Shown here one piece after another: positions 36,001-47,510 of a stretch of 64,000 nucleotides of DNA. Source of the stretch: Drosophila pseudoobscura. Lineage: Eukaryota > Arthropoda > Insecta > Diptera > Drosophilidae. A program made the translations under genes and the position numbers. Numbering within the stretch: position 1 is the stretch's first letter; every line of letters starts with the position of its first letter. The notes under the pieces are model-generated. The model was not told where the DNA came from and did no database searches. It saw nothing but the letters and a program-made list of their open reading frames with translations. The stretch spans positions 12,595,001 to 12,659,000 of the forward strand of contig NC_046683.1 of assembly GCF_009870125.1 (NCBI RefSeq), read 5' to 3'.

Positions 36001-37257
36001 TTATTTTGCCTGGCAATGTGCTTTTTCCCTTGTTTTAATATTTTCTTTCCCTTTCTCTATGCATGGTTTTTTTGTCGTTTGTTTTTGTTTCCAGCGACTT
36101 TTTGCAATTTCCCTCTTTCTCTCTCTCTCTCTCTTACACACTTTGAGATTTTCCTATTATGTTTTTTATGCATTTCACTTTTTGTTGTTCCTTTCTACTC
36201 CCTGATTTGTGTAGCTCGCTTCTCTCAGATGGGACTGTAAAGCTGCTTAAAGAACAATAGGATGAAAATTCTCGCCAAAGACTATCCATATAAATATGTA
36301 CACACAGACTTACACATGTGTGTATGTATATAATGTATATACTTACTAAAAAGTGTGTGGAAAGATGGAACTTTGCAGTCTGAACCTGTTGCGGTGTAGG
36401 GAGTGGAGTTTTTCCTTTCAAAGGGAACGCCAGGAGAGCCTGGATGACTCACGCTTACGCTAAATCTTGCGCAGAGAGCGAGCAAAAGAGGATCATGCTC
36501 CACAGAGAGTCATGCCTTTTCGAAGTGACACAAACAAGCTCTCAATCGCCGCCTCTTTCTCTTCACTGACCTGCCTTAATCTACACTGACTCCCGAAAGT
36601 ATGCAGCAATTTGGCAAATTAATTCCAAATAATTGAAAGAAACAGAGACTAGCCTTTGAGGCCTACCCCGAAGAGTTTCTGGACAACTCAACGAATAAAG
36701 TTTTACGGCTGTATTCGGCACTGTTTACCCAACTATTCATACTGTAAGTAAATCCTGTCGAATGTTTGCTGTTACCGAACACTTTCCAAACATCACCTGG
36801 CAGAGTGTATTTATTTTTTGCAAAAATATGTTTATATCTTTGCACGACTCCATTACTTTGTTGCCATCGTTTGATAATTTATTGAATAACACGTTTGCCA
36901 CTTATATTTATCTGTGAAAAGATTCTTCAGTTTACTTTACAAAAGCAAACAGCAAAAAGAAAATTTCCGTCAACCCAAACCCAAGCACTATCTAAGCTGT
37001 GCACTTTTGAAAAGGCTTCAAAGGACGGCCCCCTTATCTGCCAAGATACGTATGTAATACGACTGCATATTGTATATATGTACATATGTATGTATGTATG
37101 TGCGTGTTGATATTTAAGTCCAAAGTAAATTAATTGAATCAGCAACAAAATACATAGCGCTCTAAAATACGAGCCCAATAAAGTTGTAAAAAATAAATCG
37201 AATTTATATTACACAAATATTTGGACGTCTGTAAATACAGATGTATGTATATACACT

Positions 37258-37902
37258 TGCTCGCATATCTCTGCGTACACTTAGAAAATGAATACATTTT
37301 CATGTTTAGTTGCGGATAACTTCTAATATAAGGCACTTTGGGCAACGATTTTTTCTTATAATATTCTTTGCTTATTTCTAAACCTATCTACATTTGTTTT
37401 TTATTCAATAAAACAAGCTTAATAGGAAAAAAAAATCATTAAAAAAAACATAAGACAAATTTGACACCTCAAAAGTCTGCGTACACTTCAACAATTCTGC
37501 GTACACGACTAAAATTCTAAGTTGTTAATATTTTGTGGGATCTTCCTATCGTTTTAAAACATCTGCCAGACGTCTAGGCATTGAGTCAACCAAATTCCTG
37601 GTGTCCTCGGCAGCTATTTTGCCCCATTCCTCCAGGATAACTTCCTTCAACATGTTTTTAGAGCTTATGGTGTGCTTACGAATCCTGCGATCGAGTAAAT
37701 CCCATAGATGTTCTATGGGATACAGGTCTGGGGACTAAGGAGGCGATCGAAGCTCATTTTGTACATTGTAAAGCAAATAGAGCTTAACATTGTGGGCAGT
37801 ATGCGTCGGATCATTGTCCTGTTGGCAGCAAAAGTCGTCTTCAAGCTGTAATTTTTGGACACTCTGCTGAAGGATTTCTTTCAGAATTTGAATATAGGCT
37901 TT
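37258..37902 (+). repeat. Left arm of the transposon palindrome (645 bases)
   Basis: Reads as the reverse complement of 38265-38908 almost base for base, from GCTCGCATATCTCTGCGTAC inward to GAATATAGGCTT. The arm spans the terminal repeat, an AT-rich spacer and the C-terminal transposase codons on the minus strand. Confidence 0.88.
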
Positions 37903-38264
37903 GTGGTCCATTGTGGATTCTATAAAAATGAGATTTCCAACATTCCAACATTTCCATTGGCCTCCATACAACCCCACACCATTACACCACCACTTCCATG
38001 TTTTACAGTCGGTAGTAAATGTTCTTTGTCCATGGCTGTTCCACTTTTACTCCAAAAAATTTTCTTGTCTTTTATGCCCTTGCTCTCATCTGAAAAAATA
38101 ACCCTTTTCCAGAAGCTGGGAACCTTGAAATATGCTCATTGGCGAAATGCATACGCTTTTTCCTATTGACCCCAAATACATACGGCTTCCTACGAGCATC
38201 TCGGCCATGATACCCCACCTTTTTCCAAGTGCGTCGGACAGTTTCTTCAGATATAACTTTGGAG
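37546..38264 (-). pseudogene. Broken Tc1-like transposase, N-terminal part missing
   Basis: Read on the minus strand from the centre into the left arm. The remnant starts in the second helix-turn-helix region (SEETVRRTWKKVGYHG), then carries the first catalytic Asp in FSDES, the second in QQDNDPTHTA, and the Glu in SPDLYPIEHLW. There are 34 residues between the second Asp and the Glu, so it is DD34E. Damage is clear: a frameshift after the VMVWGC block, an in-frame TAG just before SPDLYPIEH, and no N-terminal DNA-binding half. The reading stops at TAG 37546-37548. It is not expected to be functional. Confidence 0.82.
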
Positions 38265-38908
38265 AAGCCTATATTCAAATTCTGAAAGAAATCCTTCAGC
38301 AGAGTGTCCAAAAATTACAGCTTGAAGACGACTTTTGCTGCCAACAGGACAATGATCCGACGCATACTGCCCACAATGTTAAGCTCTATTTGCTTTACAA
38401 TGTACAAAATGAGCTTCGATCGCCTCCTTAGTCCCCAGACCTGTATCCCATAGAACATCTATGGGATTTACTCGATCGCAGGATTCGTAAGCACACCATA
38501 AGCTCTAAAAACATGTTGAAGGAAGTTATCCTGGAGGAATGGGGCAAAATAGCTGCCGAGGACACCAGGAATTTGGTTGACTCAATGCCTAGACGTCTGG
38601 CAGATGTTTTAAAACGATAGGAAGATCCCACAAAATATTAACAACTTAGAATTTTAGTCGTGTACGCAGAATTGTTGAAGTGTACGCAGACTTTTGAGGT
38701 GTCAAATTTGTCTTATGTTTTTTTTAATGATTTTTTTTTCCTATTAAGCTTGTTTTATTGAATAAAAAACAAATGTAGATAGGTTTAGAAATAAGCAAAG
38801 AATATTATAAAAAAAAATCGTTGCCCAAAGTGCCTTATATTAGAAGTTATCCGCAACTAAACATGAAAATGTATTCATTTTCTAAGTGTACGCAGAGATA
38901 TGCGAGCA
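38265..38908 (-). repeat. Right arm of the transposon palindrome (644 bases)
   Basis: Inverted copy of 37258-37902. On the plus strand it again encodes the transposase C-terminal end with the same premature TAG before SPDLYPIEH, so the duplication happened after that mutation or the arms were homogenised by gene conversion. Confidence 0.88.
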
Positions 38909-41900
38909 TATATATATGTATATAACAATGGGTATAAATGTGGCCTGCCTGCCACAATGCCACGGAAGTGATTAAATTGAAAAAAAAAATATTCAAAAAA
39001 AGAGAGAGAGAAAGAGAAAAATAAAATTGAATCGAAATTAACGAAAACAATAACCAAAAGAAGCAAAAAAAAAAAGGGAAGGCAAACCCCAACCGATGAC
39101 CACAAAACGTTTTGTGATTCATAATTTCGATTCAAATTCGATTTGTTTTGTACAATTTATATACCGTTGCAGAGGATATTACGATTTTCGCCAGATGTTT
39201 GGCACAAACTGAACAAAGTGGCATGATAGGCATGCTCTGTATACAAATCACATCCTCCAATATCAAGATTGGATCGTTATATCATATGTTCTATATAGGA
39301 ACTGCTGTCCCCAAAATAAGGGTGATTCGCAATCAATAATAAAAAGTACTGCAGGTTGCTTGAAGCTTCGACAAATTTGATTTATATCAAAGCCCCCATA
39401 TCATATAGTCGCCATAGAAATATGTAGATAAGAAAGAGTATGTGAAGCTCCAGGTCCCCTTTCGTTCTTGTGTGTTCTGTATATGTACACGTTTTTTTTT
39501 TGTTTTTTGTAGAATTCTTTCGTGAGTGTGCGTGAGCTTTTTTATATTAAAATACGTTTTTTTTTGTTCTGTTAATTGGTTAAAAATAGAGGTCGTATAA
39601 CTCTTAATTTTTTTTGTCTTTGTTTTTGTTGGTTTTGAAGGCGACATAAATTTATTTGGAAACCTTGACGAAATAAATATCAGAACAAATAAATAATAGA
39701 AGAGAAACGAAACGAAATGAAACGAAAAGAAGACGGCAAGAATTTTCAACTTTCCAACGGTTTTGTTAGCGGTGGGGTGTGTGTAGGGTGGGGGGTATAT
39801 TTTGAGTGTATTTCTCGTATTTTATTTTCTTTTCTTTTGTTTTCGCTTTTGCCTTTATTCAACGGAAATAGTTTTTATCTTCCGTTCTCCGTCTCGGCTC
39901 TGTCCCATTCTTTTCATTGATTTCAATGCTTTTTACTATTGTTATTCTTATGCTTTTGCCTTTGTTTTGTTTGTCTTTTGCCCCACTCTTTTTTACCCGC
40001 TCGTCTCCCGTTTGCACCATTATTCGCTCTAAAGTTATCAGCAAATTTGCCTAACGTGTTCTCTCTCTCTCACTCGTTCTCACTCTTGCACACACTAACT
40101 CAAATAAATAAATGCACAAACAAAAAACATGTACATTAAAATTTTTGGTTTCGTTCTTAATTATAAATATGCACTGATATCGGAGCCAAGCACCCTTTTG
40201 GGGCCCTATTCAAGGGCATAAAAATAATCTGCGATATTTTGCACCCGTACCCTAGACCTCTATAAGGAAAAGGAACAATATAATATACTTTTAGCTCTTC
40301 AAAATCTTCTTTTCACGTATTGCAAACGTGTTCATAAAACTATCGTACTTCCCCTCTCCCAGAAAAAAAAAAATAAAAATTCCATACCATTATCTTAGGC
40401 TCTCTTTTTTTTTGCTTTGCTAAATCTTTTGTTTATCTTTTCATTATTTGCTGAAATTCTTGTACGCATTTTACTCAGGCGTTTTCTCCGTGTCCTCCCC
40501 CCCCCCCCCCCCCCCTCCCACCACACCATTCCAGCTAAAAAACAAATTGCTTTTCTTATTTTCTTATTAAGTACAAAAAAATAGTTCAAACAAACTGGAA
40601 ATTTGCGTAAGACAAAAAACAAAGAAAAAGAAGAACAAAAAAAACTTGCACACAAATGGAAATTAAACTAAAATATTTTTTGTGACAACAACAATTTGCT
40701 GGCGAAATTTATTACGCAAAGTGTGCAAAAATACAGAATAAATAACAAAATACATAGCTTTAGAAAACAATATTCGTGTCAGAATTTGTGTAGTTTTGTT
40801 TTTTGTTTTTGTATTATTTCCGCTGTTGTTTTCTCGTTGGTGTTTTTGTCGAATGACACAAAAATAAGTGACCGGCAGGCGCGCTATGGCGGTAGAAAAA
40901 GTTGCGTTGCATTGCATACAATATAAATGTATGTATGTAGCAATATTTTTAATAATTCCCAGAACATTTCTATCCAACGATATCCAAGTTAAGCAAATAA
41001 GCGATCTGGCAAGCACGCCCTCTACCCCACGGCCTTAACCTCCACCTGTGACGCGTGCTGACCTGCCCTTGTTTAGGCTCTCCCCTCACCTCACCTCACC
41101 GCCCCACACCCGTTGCTATTTTTTCTGTTGTTTTGGGCATTGAACTTGAAATTTTGCCGAAGAGAGGAATATGCAATTTAGCTGTGGGAGAGAGAGAGAG
41201 AGGCCCATGTGGGCACGCACACACAAACACACACGCACCCATCGATGCTGCTGCTGCTGGCGATGGTGCGACCAACAGATTGGTGTCGTCGCGACTTGGC
41301 CTGGGGCCCCCACTCTCCTCTGTCTGTCTATCTCTATCTCACTCGCGCTTCCGCTCGTTTGGCACAGCAGGCGAATGTCGCTGTGAAAACAAAAAATCTA
41401 ATAAAAGTGCGGACAAAAACAAAACGCGAACACAGGCTAGTCACATCTGATGGAAGGTAAGGCAAATGCAAAAGAACGGCCTCTAATTTCATTCAAAAAT
41501 CTGAATATGTGAGCCAAACAGATCGCGAGAGAATGAGAGAGGAGAGGCAAGGCTACCCGGTGTGCGGGTCTGGTCCCACCTTTTATGTAATATACCTTGG
41601 CTAAGCACTGAATGGCAACGAACGGGGCATCGAGCAGAAGGAGCAACAGAAAAAGCCACCGCAGCAGCAGCGCAGCAGCAGCGCAGCAGCAGCGAAAGGC
41701 AAATGCGATTTGCAATTTTAATTTTTGTTCATGTTTTTGCTGTTGCTTTGCTGTTTTTTTTTGTTTTGTTTTTGTCTCATATAATTAAAGTTGTAAAAAT
41801 GAAGTGCGCTGAAAGATGATAAAGAAGCGAAAGAGAAGGAGATAGAGAGAGAAGCAAAGGCAAAAAAGAAAAGTAAATTCGCAAATTGCTTTTGCGTTTG

Positions 41901-43439
41901 ACGCGGCGCCTCTCTGCTCCAAAGGCGGAAATACTGATGGGCCTCTCTCTTCCCCTAATAATTGACACAGCAGCACACAAAAAACCGAAAGAGAAACACA
42001 GATAAGCCCAGAAAAAACAACGGTAACACCTCTTCTGTATGCCGAAGCTGACATACCCTTCTCTTCCCAACGTGTTGCGCACTTTTAAAAGCAAGCTCTG
42101 GTTGCTTTTACGAGCCTTATATCAAAACAAATGAATTAATCGTGAGAGAGAAGCATGGAAGCATTGTACATAATGCATATATGTATATATTCCATTGGGT
42201 GGCGAAAGGTCTTTTATGGAATCTCTATATATTCGAACCATTTTTATCAAACGAATAGTACTACCTGTAAGGGTATCCAAAAATCCCCAAAAGTGAAATC
42301 ATACATGACCACAACAATAGCTAGTGCAGAGGATGGAAATTCGTAAAGTTTTTCTATTTGCGAGCTGTTTTTTTCCATTTGTTTTTGTATTTTTTTTTTT
42401 GTATTTGTGATTGTGGGCCAGCAGCAAAATTAATTACCAACTCACCTTACTCACAAAATACATATGGCAGCAAACAACAACAAAATAAATGTAAATTACT
42501 TTTTTATTTGTTCTGTTTCTTTTCTCTGTGGCCAAACGAATTTAATTAATTAATTTTTTTGTCGCTTGTAATTTTTTAAAATTAGTCCTGAGCTTGTGTT
42601 TTTTTTCTATTAAAAAAAGTATATAAAAAGTGCGTGGCAAGAACATTAAATGATTTTCTGCGAAATAATTGTATTTTTCAATTCTGTCTTTTGTTTTTTT
42701 ATATTTATCATAATGATATTTATTGGAGGAAAAAGAAAACCCCGCAACAAAAAAGCAGCTGGCAAAGTCAACAAACCCGGAAACCCCGGGGCGCTGCTGA
42801 GAACAATGGGACTTTTTATTGTAATAATTTGGTTGGGGGTTTTATTTTCAACGATATAACAAACAAACAAAAAGTCCCAAAAATTGGACACAACATTTGC
42901 AAAAATCACACAAAAACGCACACAAGACAAAACAATAAACCAAAGAAGAAAACAAGAAAACAAAAAAGAAGTTGAACACAAATAAGGCATAATTTTTGTT
43001 TAGCTAAAAATAAAACTTTTCTGAGGTTGTTTTTTCAGTTTTTTGTCTCTCTTTCTCTCTCTCTCTCTCTATTTTTTAGCACATCAAAATAAATAATTTG
43101 TTTTCTCACCTTTTCTTTATGGCTTTTCGCGTTTTGTATTTTTTGGGCTGTTTTTTTCTGCTTTTCGTTGTTGTTATTATTGTTGTTGTCTTTATTTCTT
43201 TTTATTCTTTAAATTTTTGCACAGGAAGCAGAACTTAAGAATAAATTGATTCATTCATACATTTTCCCTCAAGTTTTTCTCTTCTTTTTGTTTCACTCTT
43301 TGTTGGAATCTCAAAAAAAATGCACGAAAAAAACCATTTTGTCAGCGCGCGCTTTTTGCTATCAAAAGTTGTTAACGGTACAGCAATATCAAAAAAAGTA
43401 ACGAACGGTTTCGGTTGGATTCTCAGAACTCTTTTGTTT

Positions 43440-43735
43440 TGGGGTTTTGGTTTTGCCGCCGACGCGGCGCTCTCGTGTCCGACGTGGAGACGCACTTGAC
43501 GGAAAGTTGGAGACCAGTTGGGAGCTGAATCGTGTTCGCGTGGGCCGGTCCAGCTGTGTTTTGTTTTGAGCCAAAATATGCGATGCCAGGCCGTCGGAAA
43601 AGCTTTTTAAACAGCTGTTGCTTACCAAGTTGAAGAGCTTTCAACCATAATGGAATGATGTGGCAGCGTTGGGCAGAAAGCACGCAGTGCCGCTTATCGC
43701 AAAAAAAGTATCAGCTATTAATATATTATCGATAT
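43440..43735 (-). promoter_or_regulatory. Possible promoter and 5' exon on the minus strand
   Basis: Within AT-rich DNA this segment is GC-rich. Read on the minus strand it has TATCGATA at 43734-43727, a DREF-binding palindrome usual at housekeeping-type starts, then AACAGCTGTT, then a GC-rich stretch like a fly 5' UTR. If real, it could be the distal start of the BTB-psq gene, 23 kb away. No unambiguous splice donor was found, so this is tentative. Confidence 0.25.
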
Positions 43736-43919
43736 ATAGTTATATCGTCCCTTGACGCCTCTTTTCAAATAATTGTATTTAAAAAAATGTTTAAACAGAG
43801 CCAAATACATTCCACGCCAGTGCTGATTGCCGACGGCAGGCAAAAGATGAAGAGCTGAAGCAGAGTTACATATGTATCATATTGGATGCCTGCATGGATG
43901 GGAATAAGAGTACATATTT

Positions 43920-44700
43920 GTGAAACAGTTCTCTTTACCCCAAAAGACACTTTGCTGTCAAGAAGACGCACAGACAGATGCTCAAACAAGTACAACATAT
44001 GCATATGGTGTTCAAGATTCCTCCTTAAAATTTGTACCAGTGGTCGAAGCATCGAAAGGGTCTGATTCAGCTTCTCATTCAAAAGGTTCGTTTCCTACGC
44101 GTTTAACTAGTTCCGGCGAAAGGCACCAAATATCATATTGAACGTAAGGTGCGACGACGTCGTGCCAGAGGACCAATTGAGTTCCAAACCATCCAGCAGG
44201 ACATCGCAGATGATTTGTTCTTGTAAAAGGACAGGACATAAAGAAGGAAGCAGCAAACTTGGAGCAGGAGACTTTTCTTGAAAATTCTGAACAAATGGAG
44301 GAAGGAACGTACATCCACCCTTTCCAGAGCTGCAAAAAATGTAAATCAGCTATCGATCTTCCTGTTTCAGTGGCAGAAGGGGGACTCCTTTGCCCGGATC
44401 CGCATTACCATGGTATTCTATTGGTCCTACAAAGTAATTGATATCACAGATGCCCCACCTCCTTTTCCAGGAGGAATTCAGTCTTGAATTCGTTGGAAAA
44501 CATGGAGAGCTGCCTCTTCATACTCCGAGGCATGTTTTACACGCGAAATCAATCTACTTGAAACACAAGTACTATCGTCCATTCACAGTCCATCGGGTAG
44601 CCCGTACCAATTCTTTGTGCGCCTCAAGAGTGTCATCTTGGAGCTGAACATATTCCAGTATCTGTTGAGGGCTGTCGGCCACAACAGATGGTGTGTCATC
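43920..44700 (+). pseudogene. Possible decayed gene of unknown family
   Basis: This stretch has codon-like composition unlike its surroundings, and protein-like pieces appear in shifting frames. Examples are KVRRRRARGPIEFQTIQQD near 44150-44210, EEFSLEFVGKHGELPLHTPR near 44470-44530 and PYQFFVRLKSVILELN near 44600-44650. Intron-like borders (CTGTTTCAG before TGGCAGAAGGG at 44373) occur too. Frames break several times. I do not recognise the family, and chance open frames cannot be excluded. Confidence 0.22.
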
Positions 44701-45449
44701 TGTATGGCAGGTAATTTATGATATATAGCTTTATGGAACCATATTCTTTTGAATTCTCTTCTCTGTATAAGAACTTTTATCGCCTCCAGCCGATCGCAAA
44801 CGAGCCATAACCATTATGGCTTCTCCCTAGTGGCTGGCAAAAACCCAATCTTACTCATCCATAAACGATTCGTCACGACGCCATTTGGGATTGCTAAACT
44901 CTTGGAAATGTTTCTAACCTCCATGGCATGGCCCGGTCTCTCCGGGGATCTACGGAAATGTCTTCCGCGGAGTGCTCCAACTGGCAAGTGGTGTTTGGAG
45001 GGGCTGTTTACAAGTCGAAGTGGGTACAGTATGTTGGTGCCGTCGAAATCAAATGAGAATTTTGCTCTGATTTTGGCTGGCATTTGTTTATGATACCCGA
45101 TCGAGCGGTTGTCGATGGGGTGCTTCGGCTTTGGCAACATTCAATTTACGCACAGTTTGTGATAAGATAAAGTACCACCGCCCCACCACCGACTGCTCGC
45201 CCATTGGTTCCACTATACTCATATTGCTAGGTACTCGCATATAAAGCAATATCGTCTGATTTCGAACTAGCCTTGCCGGGTCCGGCCCCGCGGAGCTCAT
45301 TGCAGTGGCTCGATTCACGAAATTCGGTCGATAATTGCGGTTAAATTACAACTTTCTCCGGTTCTGCATCGGAGCACGATCTCTCTCTCTGTCACTTCTA
45401 GACATTCTTATTTTTTGTTATTTGTTGTTGTTGTTGTTTTGTGAGAGGA

Positions 45450-47199
45450 ATGCAAATGCATCCCTTGTGGTTCGGTGCCTTAGTGGCGGTGATAACGCTT
45501 CTTGGCCCCACAGTTGCCTCCACTGAAAGTGAGTCACGGAGTTTTTTTCCTTATCATACAATGATAGTTGGCTCGGTATTTGGTCTCCATTGATGAGTGC
45601 TGTGTTTGATGAATGTGCGTTAGAAACATTAAAAAATAATATCAAAATGTGTGGGACGAAATAAATGTGCATTTGTACATAATATTTTATAACATACATG
45701 ATATCAAATCCCGTTGGATTGCGCTCTCCACTGTCGAATAGGGATAGATAATAGAATACCTTTCTATCTTTGAGTGCATGAGTATTATCATAAATTCAGT
45801 ACTTAGTTACGGGTACTATATACTATATGCCACATCGATCAACCATCTGTCCAACCTAGCAACAATTTTAGCTTGTAGAATACCGAAGGGGGTCCCCGCA
45901 AAAACAGGAAATTATTTGTTTTTAAATTCATTTATTAAGAAGAAAATTAACCATCTTAAAAACAATGCTTAAAAAAAAAGAGAAATAAACAAAAATATCG
46001 TACAGTCCCACGATTTCCAAGGCTCTTAAGTACTACATATATTCCATATCAATTAATACAGTGATAACAGCTGTGAAGGATGGAAAATTATGGCAGGTTA
46101 CAGCACCAATGGATACCCAGATGGACTTGGTTCTCATCCACAGATAACCAAATATATGCCTTAAAGATTGTACTCTCCGATTGTGATCACTTGCAGGCAA
46201 CTCCACCACCCAGATGCTGCAGCCAAAGATTGTGGGTGGAACGGCCATCGACATTAAAGCAGCCCCGTACCAGGTCTCAGTGCGTCTGACGTCCAGGGAT
46301 AAGCGCAAGTTCGGTTCGGGTCATATGTGTGGCGGCGTGCTCATCTCCCAGCGCTTGGTGGCCACGGCCGCCCACTGTTGCTACAAGTAGGTTTGGGCCT
46401 TCCCTTCCAGCTGGCGTACAGCATTTAATGGTTTATTTTTCCTCCTGATTGCAGCTCAGACACGAAACAATATCGAGCGGCCGGCGAGTACGTGCTAGTC
46501 TTGGGCACCACCTATCTGGGAACCAAAACGAATGAGACACTGGTGTATTACTTGCAGCAGCTGATCGTCCACAGCAGCTACGACCACGGCACGCTGACCA
46601 ACGACATTGCGCTGATGTTCATCAATGGCTACGTTCCCTGGACGTGGCCGACAGCGAGGGCTCTGACCCTTAACGATCAGTCCCTGGCTGTCGCCACCGC
46701 GTGTGTGATCACCGGCTGGGGAGTTCTCATCTCTGTGGGTTGACGTTGTCATCACCGAGTTTCGTGCATCTTTCATTGTCCGAATTTTTCATTGCAGGGT
46801 GGCTCCAGCAGTAATACGCTGCAGACGGCCACGGTGCCGACGGTCAGCTATCCAAACTGCTACTTGGCCTATCCCCCGTACGTGCCGAGATCACAGATCT
46901 GCGCCGGCTACACGACCGGCGGCATTGATGCCTGCCAGGGCGACTCTGGTGGACCGCTCATGTGCAACAATCGGCTGTCCGGTCTCGTCTCCTATGGGGA
47001 TGGCTGTGGCAAGCCCAATGTACCCGGCGTCTACACCAATGTGTCCTATTTCCACGATTGGATTGTCCAGCAGAATAGCTCGCTCAACTACACGATCTAC
47101 CGCAATGGCGCGGACGGACGCAGCGGAGGGCGGCTCGGCTTTGTGCTGCTGTCCGGCATCTTTGCAGCCGCCGCTGGATCACTGCGGATTAGGGGGTAA
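45450..47199 (+). CDS. Secreted trypsin-like serine protease with hydrophobic C-terminal tail, 316 aa
   Basis: Exons: 45450-45528, 46197-46386, 46455-46734, 46798-47199, giving 317 codons with the stop. Exon 1 is a 25-residue signal peptide. Activation sequence PK|IVGG follows. The triad is complete: H86 in TAAHC, Asp in NDIAL, Ser in CQGDSGGP. The Asp six residues before that Ser (DACQGDS) predicts trypsin-like cleavage after Arg/Lys. After the protease domain comes a linker with possible N-glycosylation sites, then a hydrophobic tail ([14 protein letters not shown]), so GPI or membrane anchoring is likely. AATAAA is at 47268-47273. First of five related genes in the same direction; introns interrupt the domain at the same places as in the next gene. 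Confidence 0.9.
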
Positions 47200-47353
47200 C
47201 GTGACTGGGAGGAAGAGGATCTGCCTGTAGGACTATCACGATTTTAAATAGTGTTATATATGTAGCAAATAAAATAAATGAATTTACTTAACAGGCAGGG
47301 GGGCTTGGCGCCGGAATTTTAAGTGCGAGCGCAGCTCACTTCACGCTGCTGAA

Positions 47354-47383
47354 TATCGATATGTTGTTGGGTGCCTATCGATA
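47354..47383 (+). promoter_or_regulatory. Pair of DREF (TATCGATA) sites
   Basis: Two perfect TATCGATA palindromes at 47354-47361 and 47376-47383, 22 bases apart centre to centre. They lie 130-155 bases before the start codon of the second protease and about 80 past the poly(A) signal of the first. DREF sites are usual in fly promoters, so this is the likely promoter of the second gene. Confidence 0.55.
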
Positions 47384-47510
47384 TAACATCGAGTCATCTG
47401 TCAGTTGCCGGGCAGCTTGAAACAAATTTTTGTCTATTTTTGAGTTAAAAAGCTGAGCTAAGAAAAAGTGCGGTGAGGATTTGTATGGAATTGCTACGAT
47501 CTCGTTGGAG

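Larger units (their letters stand above)
20047..37257. other. Gene desert rich in simple sequence
   Basis: 17 kb without any frame that shows a protein family, conserved motif or exon chain. The open frames come from poly(T)/poly(A), CT/GA, GT/CA and CAG repeats. Degenerate dispersed repeats occur near 20390-20600, 23813-23860 and 31297-31340. It may be intergenic, or a long 5' untranslated intron of the BTB-psq gene whose coding starts at 20046 on the minus strand. Confidence 0.5.
37258..38908. mobile_element. Rearranged palindromic Tc1-like DNA transposon
   Basis: A 1.65-kb unit made of two inverted arms (37258-37902 and 38265-38908) around a unique centre of 362 bases. Each arm holds three copies of CTGCGTACAC (left arm 37271, 37477, 37497), the inverted-repeat/direct-repeat layout of Tc1-like elements such as Minos or Bari. 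The arms also include the 3' part of the transposase gene, so the element carries two copies of its 3' half facing each other and lacks its own 5' half. Protein motifs show the Tc1/mariner DD34E superfamily. It cannot code an intact transposase and could move only if supplied in trans. Confidence 0.85.
38909..45449. other. Non-coding DNA between the transposon and the protease cluster
   Basis: Mostly poly(A/T), CT and CAG-like simple sequence with no exon chain. It includes a dispersed-repeat remnant near 39160-39200, a run of 19 C at 40497-40515, a GC-richer segment with a TATCGATA site near 43440-43735, and a stretch near 43920-44700 that looks like decayed coding sequence. Confidence 0.5.
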
